DNA from: Loripinus fragilis
Taxonomy: Eukaryota > Mollusca > Bivalvia > Lucinida > Lucinidae
Direction of reading: 5' to 3'
Length of the DNA stretch: 64,000 nt
Assembly: GCA_964019695.1 (NCBI GenBank)
Contig: OZ026525.1
Span: 72,346,260 to 72,410,259 of the forward strand
Position numbers and translations under genes: made by a program. Numbering within the stretch: the first letter of the stretch is position 1; each line of letters begins with the position of its first letter. Shown here piece after piece: positions 1-12,300 of this stretch. The notes beneath the pieces are model-generated. The model was not told the origin of the DNA. It worked only from the letters and a program-made list of their open reading frames with translations, and did no database searches.

Positions 1-293
1 TGTTTGGAATGTTGAATTATGCACAAAATTTCTACAAATGCAAGATCCATAGAATACATGTTTGTGCTACAAGTTTAAAATTGATTACCAATTGATTACC
101 AGTGTACCTCATTAAAACTCCCCTCACTGTATCACGGATTTCATTATTTCAATAAAGCATGGTCATGGCTCCCAAATGCATATTTTCCTATATCCTATGT
201 ATTCTTGCAGTTGCTAAATCCTGTTTCCAGGCTCTAGCTATGCTTGGTAGGAGAGCAGATTGGTTTGTGTCTGAAAAGGTAACAAAGGCCCAC

Positions 294-398
294 AATCTCC
301 TTGATAAGCTTTAAAATTTCCTGGATAAATGCTGGAGAAATTTCTCCTTTAAAACTCATTTTCCTACAGCATTTCTCGAGGTAATTTTCTTTGTCTTC
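294..398 (-). CDS. FBXO21: Possible FBXO21 exon 10
   Basis: 105 bases, 35 codons, phase 0 at both ends as exon 9 requires. Acceptor AATTTCAG. Begins EDKENYLEKCCRKMSF and ends FIQEILKLIKEI. Length equals the human stretch after GIWPEK, and the end resembles LVQHTLEHIERK, but identity is low and the donor (ATT/GTGGGC) is weak. It could be an accidental open stretch. Confidence 0.4.
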
Positions 399-3300
399 CT
401 GAAATTTCAGTTTAATCACACAGGCAATTTCTTCATGAAACAAGAAATGTGGCGATTTTAATTTACAAGCACTGAATGTTGGAGCTCTTCATTACACAAA
501 CATACCTATGGATGCAATGTGCAGCAAGTTTTAAAGGCTGTAAAATAATAATGTTAAACAACTAACCTTTACATGAGTGTACAAATAATGGACAATATCA
601 AATACTCTGATGATCTTTTTATTGATGGCCATTATTAAAAAATTAATGGGTTAAGATGTTCAGTCCCAAAAATTAATGGCCATGAAAATATTGATCTCCC
701 AACTTCAGTAATTTAAAATTCATGAACACATCTTTCATGGCCATTATTAGACATGTAATGGGGTTTTCATGGCAATTAGTTTTTGTAATGGCCATTAATA
801 CTGCAAATTCATGGGCATTAAATCACCATAAAACAGAAAAACAATGGCCCATTAAATTTTAATGGTCATCATTTCATACCAAGGGTAAAAATTAATGGTA
901 TTTTAATGATCATACTTGCTCTTGAATTAAATTAATGGCCATTACCACTTAAATAATGGCACATTGTTTCGTATAAATATTGGTTCCCGATATTTCACTG
1001 CTTTCTAATGCTAATGAATTGCATATTTATATATTTAATGGCCATTAAAATATCAAACATGCAAATTTACTACTTTTTAATGCCATCAATAGACACGAAA
1101 GGTTTTAATGGTCATTACTTTTTGTAATGGCCATTACAGAATGCAAATTCATGGGCATTAAAAGATCACAAAACGAAAATTAATGGACCATTATTTCTTT
1201 TAATGGTCATTAATAATACAGAAGGTGTAAATTAATAAAAAATTAATTATTTTACTTGCTCTTTAATGGCCGTTACCGCTGAATTAATGGCCATTATAAT
1301 GAATATTAATGACCGAACACACAAAACCATTAATTTTAAGAAACGAAAAGTAATGGATGATTTTAATAGGAATTTGATTATTAATGGCATTTTTATGGAC
1401 TTTTAACGGAATTTAATGGGTTTTATGTGCAGTAGTGCATTTAACACTTATTCCCCATCTTGAACCATTTAAGACTTATATACCCTCTTTAACCACATCA
1501 CACTTATAAACCCTCTTTAACCATTTAACACTTATAAACCCTCTTTAACCATAGACCACTTATAAACCCTTTTTAACCATAGACCACTTATAAACCCTCT
1601 TTAACCATTTAACACTTATAAACCCTCTTTAACCATAGACCACTTATAAACCCTCTTTAATCTTTTAACACTTATAAACCCTCTTTAACCATAGACCACT
1701 TATAAACCCTCTTTAACCATAGACCACTTACAAACCCTCTTTAACCATAGACCACTTATAAACCCTCTTTAACCATAGACCACTTATAAACCCTCTTTAA
1801 CCATTTAACACTTATAAATCCTCATTAACCATAGACCACTTATAAACCCTCTTTAACCATTTAACACTTATAAATCCTCTTTAACCATAGACCACTTATA
1901 AACCCTCTTTAACCATTTAACACTTATAAACCCTCTTTAACCATTTAACACTTATAAACCCTCTTTAACCATAGACCACTTATAAACCCTCTTTAACCAT
2001 AGACCATTTATAAACCCTCTTTAACCATTTAACACTTATAAACCCTCTTTAACCATAGACCACTTATAAACCCTCTTTTACCATAGACCACTTATAAACC
2101 CTCTTTAACCATAGACCACTTATACACCCTCTTAACCATTTAACACTTATAAAACCTCTTTAACCATAGACCACTTATAAACCCATTTTAACCATTTAAC
2201 ACTTATAAATCCTCTTTAACCATAGACCACTTTTAAACCCTCTTTAACCATAGACCACTTATAAACCCTCTTTAACCATTTAACACTTATAAACCCTCTT
2301 TAACCATAGACCACTTATAAACCCTCTTTAACCATTTAACACTTTTAAACCCTCTTTAACCATAGACCACTTATACACCCTCTTTAACCATAGACCACTT
2401 ATAAACCCTCTTTAACCATTTAACACTTATAAACCCTCTTTAACCATAGACCACTTATAAACCCTCTTTAATCATAGACCACTTATAAACCCTCTTTAAC
2501 CATTTAACACTTATAAACCCTCTTTTTCCATAGACCACTTATAAACCCTCTTTAACCATAGACCACTTATAAACCCTCTTTAACCATAGACCACTTATAA
2601 TCCTTCTTTAACCACAACACTTATAAACCCTGTTTAACCATAGATCATTAATAAACCCTCTTTAACCATAGACCACTTATAAACCCTCTTTAGCCATAGA
2701 CAGCTTATAAACCCTCTTTTATCATAGACCTCTTATAAATCATTTAACACTTAAAACCCTTTTTAACCATTTTACACTTATAAACCCTCTTTAACCATAG
2801 ACTACTCATAAACTCTCTTTAACCATAGACCACTTATAAACTCTCTTTAATCATAGACCACATATAAACCCTCTTTAGCCATAGACAACTTATAAGCCCT
2901 CTTTTATCATAGACCTCTTATAAACTCTCCTTAAAGTGATAATTCCGACTTTTTTTTAATATGCATTAATTTATGAGTTAACAGTATACTAGGAACCATA
3001 TGACCATTTATTTTGTTGAAACTGCTCCAATTAGCCCATAATTTAATTGCACTCACATGCCACAGGGGATCGCCATTAATCACTTGAATACTCCAAGAAG
3101 AATTCCTCAGGCAGCCCTACACAAGGTGCAGTTATCAGGTCAAGCAGGTTAATTACAGTCAGTGTATAATTAAGGGTCTGATCTATTTCTAAACTGTTTG
3201 GAAAGATTATCAAAGAGTGTCAAACAGTTTGGATTCAGATCAGGTCCGACAACCTGTCATACCTCTTATCAATTTTTTTGTAAAGCTTATCAGCAAATGA

Positions 3301-6300
3301 CACAAACAGGTTTAAAGTAAAAAGGTATGAGCATCAAGCACCGCATCTGCGTTTGATTATAGTCTGATCAGTGTCTTCACAGCAACAAAATGGGTAGCTA
3401 ATGTATCCAAGCTTCAAGGACTCTGGCTAGAATTGGCAGATTCATGAACAAACTGGCTAGACTCAGATCAGCTTGGATATAAACACAGTATGGTCAGAGT
3501 CTTTGCTGTCTGCATGGATCAATGCGCAGGCTGATCTGAGTCTGTTAGGCTTGCAAGCCATTTTGTTGGATTGGACCTAATAAACTGGACATGGTTTGGA
3601 TTTTCAAGAATTTGCTCAGATTTATGGAAATGATAATAGGAATGATAAAAATTAAGACATTAAACAATGCAAATACATGTACTCTTTGCGAATACAGGAT
3701 TATTTTGAATGTTTTAATTGTCTGCCTTTTTCTTTAAGAAATCACTTTTCATAAAAAACTTTTTTCAGGAATGCGACCAGAGCACCAAACAGTTTGGATC
3801 CTGATCAGGTCCTTTATTTTGGTGGGCCTGATCTGGGTTCAAAATGTTTGCAATGCAGAAGATATCATGCACAGAGCTAAATGTTACAATTTCAATTAAT
3901 GCTATTAACTATTACTTACTTAGGGGCCCTGAACCAGACTGCTTATTTCTGTAGTGCAAACATGCAAGGTAGCCCCTGTCTAAAGTAATTCTCATTCTTA
4001 TCACTTGAAGCCATTATTACTCAATGAAATAATTGAATGGAAGCACAGCCTAATTATAAGCTCTCTCCACTGAGATGTGGTGCCATTAACTCATAGCTGA
4101 GGTGACTACATGCTTGAATACAAGCTATTTGGCAACCCTGAGGGAAAACATGTCAGCAGCCAGTTATTGGTTTTATGGGCAATAAACAGGCTTTTAATCA
4201 CCTTAGCTGATGAAGAAGCAGAGTGGTAAAAATAAATTAGTAATTAATGAGGAATTTATTTTTGATCAAGATAAATATTAATAGGGCCGGAATATTCCCT
4301 TTAACCATTTAACACTTAAAAACCCTCTTTAACCATTTTACACTTATAAACCCTCTTTAACCATAGACTACTCAGAAACTCTCTTTAACCATAGACCACT
4401 TATAAAATCTCTTTATTCATAGACCACTTATAAACCCTCTTTAGCCATAGATCACTTATAAACCCTCTTTAACCATAGACCACTTATAAACCCTCTTTAG
4501 CCATAGATCACTTATAAACCCTCTTTAACCATAGATCACTTATAAACCCTCTTTAACCGTAGCGTTTATAAACCCTCTTTAACCATAGACAACTAATATA
4601 GCCTCTTTAACAATTTAACACTTATAAACCCTTTTTAACCATTTACCACTTATAAACCCTCTTTAACCATTTAACACTTATAAACCCTATTTAACCATTT
4701 AATCCTTATAAACCCTCTTTAATCATAGATCCCTTACTGACCCTCTTTAACCTTAGACCACTTATAAACCCTGTTTAACCATTTTACACTTATAAACCCT
4801 CTTCAACCATTTAACTTTTATAAACCCTCTTTAACCATAGACCACTTATAAACCCTCTTTAACCATTTTACATTTAAAATGTAATTTTATCCTATTATTA
4901 GAGATTTTCTCACGGCTTTTTGGTTATCACCCAAAGTATCAACCCAAGATCTCATTATCAGCCTGAGAGGGTTGATACCGAGGGTGAAAACCAAAACCCC
5001 TGAGATAATCTGTTTATCACATATTCCAATTCACTATTTTAATGTGTTTGACATATAAAAATGTAAGTTTAACAGGATTGAAGTGAACTTTGCGTAATGT
5101 CACGCCACTTGTTTACATCTGACATCATCTAATGATCAACGTCTCGTGCTGGGCATGATTACCTCTCTCCATTCAAATGCATGACTTCTGGCTATAATCA
5201 CAGCAGGCTGAAAACCAGTTGGCATGTAAGAGCTTATTGAATATGCAGATTTTGGGTTATCGCAGCAAATAGCGTCCCGAATATGTGATAATAACATTTA
5301 TTATATAACCTATAAATAGACATCTTTTGATTGGCCCAGATGCCTATCCACTCGAGTCCATAAAACTACATATCTACTGGGCTGCTGTTTTTTCCCATTC
5401 AATATTAGTTACTAAAAATAGACTTCATAGAAACTTTTCATAACAGGTGTGCTTTCAGCATGAAACTTGCATGATTTGCTGTAAATACAATTCAGTGAGT
5501 GACAGCAGCATGAAATTCACAAGATTTGGTGTTTCATCATATACATGTAATTCAGACATTGCTGTTGAATATAGTAATTAGCAGAACTCTTAAATGAACT
5601 AATGAATTCTTCCTTCTGGATTGATGCAATAAACTTGGAATGGTCCATTGTATAATTCAAGGGGTCACAGGTTCTAATTTCTAAACAATATTGCAGTTTT
5701 TCCCTGAAGATCATGTTTGTCTAAACAAACAGTGTAGACTCTGATGAAATGCCACAATATGCGGCATTTAATCTGGATATTCTCTGTCTGTAGTTGTAAT
5801 TACAAATAAAATATCCATTCATTCCTCTTTTAACTGAATGAAATCAATTAGTCATCATGTAAAAAAAGAAATTCAAGACTGTCCAAGACACAGTCCATAG
5901 CCAAGATTTTGTTGTTGTTGTTGCTTTTTTTTCGCTTAGAGAAATTATATAATAAAACAATTGTTGACTATTGAGGCATTGGACATGATCATGTCCAATG
6001 CCTCAATAGTCAATAATTGTATAATATAACCCATATAAACCTCTTTAAGCCTATAACACATATAAACACTCTATAACCCTATAATAACATGTATAACCAT
6101 CTTTAACCAGTATAACCCTTTTTAACCCTATAACACTTATAAAACCTCCTTAACCCTGTAACTCTTATAAAACCCATCTGACCCTGTAACTTATGAGCAG
6201 CATAAATTCCATGCTCAGTTAAATTGAGCATGAAAAGTTTTATAAACTCAAGGCCATATTTTTTTTTGCATAATTACAACAACTTACATCAGGCAAGTTA

Positions 6301-9300
6301 ATATTCAGGTGCAGGTTCACTCTCACTTGAAGAAGTCTTGTGTCAAGGTCGTTGGGACAAATGATGAGGAAAAGTTCAAGGGCATTTCGTAAACATAGCA
6401 AGCTGTCACCCATTCTTCCTTGTTGTCGACCTATTGCCACCAAATTTCTCGCCATTCTCTCAAACACCTGTAACAAAATTACACCCAAATTAGTCATATA
6501 ATGTATTTTCTTGTAAATGTATCTCCTAAACTGTTGGATGTAACAACTTCAAACTTTGCAGGTGCTTAGGTGACATGATGTAGAGGGTACTGGGCAACAC
6601 TTTGTGTGACCTTCACCCCAGGGTAAAGGTCAAAGGTAAAAAAGCCGGTATTTCTGACGGTGTAAAATCAACTGCTGCTCTAGTTGGTTTCTTAAAGCAA
6701 CAAGACATTCTGAAAATGCTGCAATTTTTAGGTGGCACTTTAAGGGTTTATCTTAATAAGTCCTAAGATGTTAAATTCACTTCTAACCCTTAAAGCACCA
6801 ACAAAATATGAATCTGAAAAATGACCTCTCCTGCAAATATTTGCTAACATTATTGACCAATTCAAGTACAGAGGCAACAAGTTTAGACCCAGATCAGACT
6901 GCTCCAATACTACACTGTTTGAACAAGAGGCTTCTCAAACATTTGGGCAGACAACAAAATCAGACATTAGTTGTGATTGGCGCTTTAAGAGCTAACATTG
7001 TTTAAGAGATAGGCTGATGGACAGAAAATAAGATGCATACCCAAATTACCAATGCTAAATCTGGAGCATCAAAAAGTAAAATCCTACCTGAGCTGGCTTG
7101 TTGACCTGGATGGAGTCCAGATGAATGATATCATCAGGTATGTTTAGCTCCCTTGATAACTCTTCATAGGCCAGGAATTTACCATCATTGAACACATCTA
7201 TATACGTGTACAACTGTTCTGGACTTCCCCTGAAAGCAGGTACAGTAAAACCTGTGTAAAACATCCACTATCAAAAAGACCGAAAATTGGTTTTCAAGAC
7301 CAATTATCGCTTAATGCAGATCAAAAGTATTGCAGAATGCTCCAAGGGGAGCATTCTGCATTACTTTGGACCTTCATTAAGCTACCATTTGTCATTAAGA
7401 TCTTTGTTTTGTCTATTTTTGAGTGGCCATTTTACACAGGTTTTACTGTAAAAGTCAACTCATTTCAGGACCCAATTTTTCAGACAGGAAAAGCATGTGC
7501 AAATAAAATAGTCTCAGGCTTTAACAAGTATGTTATAGTGCTTAGTTTAATAAAAAAAAAGTATGCTTACATCTGCACAATTTCAATATCTGACCTTTAA
7601 ACCCAACCCCAGAGGTCAAGGGTGTGTGTAAATTCAAAGTGTTACCTTGCATGTAGGTCTACACTTCTTCCACTTTATTTTGATATGCAACATGACCACT
7701 TTTAGAAAAGAAAACAAAATGACCTTTTGACCCCACCCCAGGGGTCGCTGGTGTGTGTAATGACAGCATACTTGCTTTCATGTTTCTCTGTGCTAAATTG
7801 CCTTTAATGTGATATGCAACATGACTACTTTCAGAAAAAGATATAATTTGACCTTTTGACCCCATCCCCTGGGTCGAGGGTGTGTCTGTGGGCAAAATAT
7901 TTGCTACCATGTTGCTGCCAGCGTCGTCAGCTTTAATGTGATATGCAGCATGACTACTTTCAGACAAATATATAGTTTGACCTTTTGACCCAACCCCCCA
8001 GGTCAAGGGTGTGTCTGTGGGCAAAACATTTGCTACCATGTTGCTGCCAGCATCGTCAGCTTTAATTTTATATGCAACATGACCAGATTCTGAAAAAGTT
8101 TAATTTTGGCCTCAGCCCCGCTCCCTAAGTCCACCCTACCGACTCCGACCCAGGCCTTCAAACTGAAATCCCGTTTGATATGTTTCATATCTATTGCTGC
8201 TCTGCCTGCATGCAAAATTTCAGCAAAAATATTAACAATTGCCTTAGTTATTGCGAAATTAAAATATTTGACCTTTGACCCCTTAGGTGGGGTCAAAGGG
8301 GGCTTTGACCCCTTAGGTGGGGTCAAAGGGGGTGGAGTAAAATTTTGATACTGCCATGCTTATCTACAGGCACTTGGCAATCATGGTCTATAGTGAGAAG
8401 TTGTTAAATACAAAAGCTTTGATGAAATATGAAGATCATCACACAAAAAAGCTAATATAGGTTTTGCCTTATAATTGCCTATATCAAAAAAAACAAGGAC
8501 AATAACTCAAGTGTAAGGGGTCGATTTTGACTAAACTTATAGGATATCCTGTGTCCATGGTACTTATCATTTGTACCAAGAAAGAATCGAATCTGACCAA
8601 TAGGTACTGAGATATGGTTCCGGACGGACAAAAAGTGTGGACAGACGGACGCACGGAAGATGCCAAAACTATATCCCTCCGACTTTGTCCGGCGATAAAA
8701 ATAAGTTCTCAAAATGAACAATTTGCTTGTTTGCTTTTTTTCTCTCCAGAAACTTCCCTTTTTAGAACTTCAGCACTTAAAAAGTTAAGAATTGAAATTA
8801 ATGCTACGTTAACACTATGTCCCCGGCGGCCACAGCAGTCACGATTTCGGCCACCGTGGACAGAACGGGGTGACCGTAACACAACGTAGGGGAACGGGGT
8901 CGACAAACGTAGCTCGCCGTGGTTGCCGTGATCGCCGGGACAGATTTTTAAACAGTCAAAAAAATTTGCCACGGAAGCCACGGCGAGATCGACCTACTTA
9001 AATGTGCCGTAGCAGAACGGGGAGAACGCAACAAAATGTGACGGAACGTAACAGACCTTAACACAACTTGGAGTATGTCCGTAGCAGGACGGCTTGTTAC
9101 GAGACGGCAACCCAAGGTCTGTCAAGGTCTATCAAGTTCTGTTGCGGTCTGCCACGTTGTCCTTACCCGACCCCACAGCTCGAACCTGAACATGGAGTCT
9201 AAGAATCTCAGATAGATGCATCTGAGGAGGAAAGTAGCGACAAGGGTAGAAATAATCATTACTGGATGGACTTGGGTAGTTTCACTGTATTATAGAGGTG

Positions 9301-12300
9301 TCATAGGTTGTAATTTCCTGTGGCAGAATATTGCATTTATTTTTCTGAAGATCAGTCAGTGTAGACATTGATAAAATGCTGCATTGTGCGCCATTTCATT
9401 AGAATCTTCTGTGTTTTGAAAAAATACTCATAAATGAGTCACTAGAGTACGAAGGGTTAATGCTGATACCAATGGCTGGTGTTATTGTTTCAAGATGCTC
9501 ATCGTACAGTTTCGAAGAGCTTTGGAGGCCTGAAATGCGTTAACATCTTCGATGCGAAGCTCTCTTGCTATAAAAAGTGAGAAATATCCCAATTGTTGCA
9601 TTCGTTCTTCCGAAAACCATGCCCGCACTTTGCATCCGTCTTTAACCTTCTTGCTAGACGATCATTCTTCTATACAGCTGCTGGTGGCCTCCTTGCTGCC
9701 ACAAAGGCTAGATGTACGCTCCTAGCAATATATAAATACGAAATCTGCTTCTTCATTGCCATTACAGTTGTGATGTTTTTGATCAAGGGTTCATAATATA
9801 ACAATTGCAGCAGCATTGTGGACCTCCTCTTTATACTGTGGGCATATTGGGGCTCAAACACCGTTCATCGCCCACGTTTCATCGTTACTGTGACGTGAGA
9901 AAACCTTGACAGAATTTGATAGACGTAGCAGAACTTGATTGCAACGTAACAAAACGTGAGAGGTCCCAACAGAACGTGGCAGGCCGGGAGGAAACGTAGA
10001 ACCATCCTTGACAGACCGAAGCGCGCCGGCGAGCCTCTGACACGGCAGACCTTGACAGACCGTAAAAAAAACGTAGCGAGACTTAACAGAACTTGAACAC
10101 AAAGACAATAATGATTAAAAACACCACGGCGAGCTTCGTTTCTGGCTACCATGACTGCCGTTGCTGCCGGGAACATAGTGTAAACCTAGCATTAAATTTT
10201 CAGTTTACACCCAATGGCTATTTGAAAATTGGTCAGGGTTTTGATATACCTAGGCAAACATGGCAGTGCAACGTAAACATGACAGACTACAGGGGAAAAC
10301 TACCATGATTTTACCAGCTTGCTGTCCCCGCAGTGCTAGACAAAAAGTCAGTCCCCGCTGTTTCCCGGGGCTGGGGGGGGGGGGGGGGGGGGGGCGTGGT
10401 TACAAATGACTAGTTCATAAGTACATTTAATATTTCAGACCTTATATCTTCATTTTACATTATCAATCAGGAAGAAAATACCATTTTCCACTCGCAATAT
10501 GGTTGTTAATGTTGAAATATTTATAACAAGGAGTGCAAGCTAAAATTCTGAATCTCCAATCATATATAGCCTACATGGGCGGATCCACAGAGGGGGACAG
10601 GGGGTCTGGACCACCCCTGGAAAATCACAATTTGCTATATGTTTCCTTAGGAATACAGGTATGGACACCCAACCCATTGAATCCAAGTTGATCCCCGCAA
10701 AAAAATTTCAGGCCCCCCCCCCCCCCCCCCCCCCCACGGAATTTTCTGGATCTGCAAAAGACTTATTAAGCCAACTAAACTGTGCACATAACTTTCTTAA
10801 AAAAGTCTATGCCCTGTAAGAACAGTGTAAATACAGATCAGCTGGATCAGGGTATGCACTGATTCTCCTGACTTCACTGACTCCATAGTAATGAAATTGC
10901 ACCACTGGATTGACTAGAAAATGGTAGTACATATGGTGTAAAAATACTTCTGATCAGTAGATGACAAAAGTTGACACTAGCAAGCAAAAAGTTACGGGGA
11001 CCGCAAACTAATTATATCAAAATATCCCATGAGTCAAAAGCTAAGAGGAACTCTGAGGCTATTATCTGGCAATGGATGCATCTGATTGGATGACGAGGAT
11101 AAGTAAAAAAAAATCTCTAGCAGATGCAAAAAAAAAAAAAATCTTCAAATTTGTATATACATGTAGTTTACTACCAGATGCATTTAAATTGCGTTTTTCT
11201 AGATAGAGATTTCTAATAGGAACTGGAATGGGGTTTCCCAAAAATATGGCAGTCATTAATCAACATGCAACAGCTGAGAAAAGAGCAGGTGAAGGTATAT
11301 TTTCTCATTTCTTAATCCCCTTATTCATGTTTTGGCTTGAATTTAAGGCATATGGTGATGACCACATGTATTGTGAGATGCAGAATAAACTGTCAAACAC
11401 AGGAGGTGTTTTGTGCTTATTTGAACAAATTTGAAATTGTTGTAACTCATTTATTTCTCATTATATTTTGTAATAATTGATTTACGTAGGTTAGCCTGAT
11501 CTCCAGAAATACATAGTCACCAAGAAAATAGCTCTTAACTTAATTTGCTGGTTTGATACAGTCTCTGAAGATGAGTAGTCAAATTTTAAGTGTTTAAAAA
11601 TGCTGTCTGAATCGAAATGTTCTGAATCGTTCTTGAACAATTTTTCTTAAAGAGATGAAGTTTGTCTCTGGAAACCTGATATAAATCATATATAAATAGT
11701 TAAAGTATGTTCTGTTAGAACATAAAGCATTTCAGTTGGATATTTACTTTTTGGAAGCAACTTGAACATCAAATTTTTGGGTTTACAGTTTCCAAGGCAA
11801 CACTAAATTGTATGCAAAATACATGAATGCAATTTTTGGTGATCAGTTTTATCTGCGATAAATACTTAAAATATCTAAGAACTTGAGTCGGCTGTGAGTT
11901 TTGAGAATTTATTTGTCACTATAATCTTCTAGGACTCATTTATAAATGGAATACCCATTTGGGCACTTGTGTGGTAGAACTTATTAAGCCCAGTTGCAGA
12001 GCAAAAATAGGCGCACAGAAGCTGTTTTTCATTTGAATAATAGGCTGAAAGTTCCTCTAAACTTTAAAGAAAATTGCACACTTAAATACTCATTTTCATG
12101 AAAGATAAACCCATTTTAGCTCTTAAAATCATTAAAAGGTGGGTTGGTGTGTATTTCGGGTCCCTGTTTTATGGTTATGCTTTACATTGCCATTTTGTCT
12201 ATTTGACCATACCTGATACACATCCGTTATCCATGATAAAGCAAAATTAAATTGTTGTATTTATATGCAACTGCAAAAAGTGAAATTCACATCTGTTCAA

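Noticed and set aside
1437..2935. Regular 28-base repeats resembling a CRISPR array
   Set aside because: Units are head to tail with no spacers, in an intron of an animal gene, and no cas genes exist. It is a minisatellite.
1437..4872. Telomere-like repeat because of CCCT and TTAACC phrases
   Set aside because: The metazoan telomere unit TTAGGG does not occur as a tandem run; the period is 28.
8614..8981. Overlapping frames on both strands near the left end of the TIR element
   Set aside because: The region is GC-rich repeat sequence with few stops by composition. No homology recognised.
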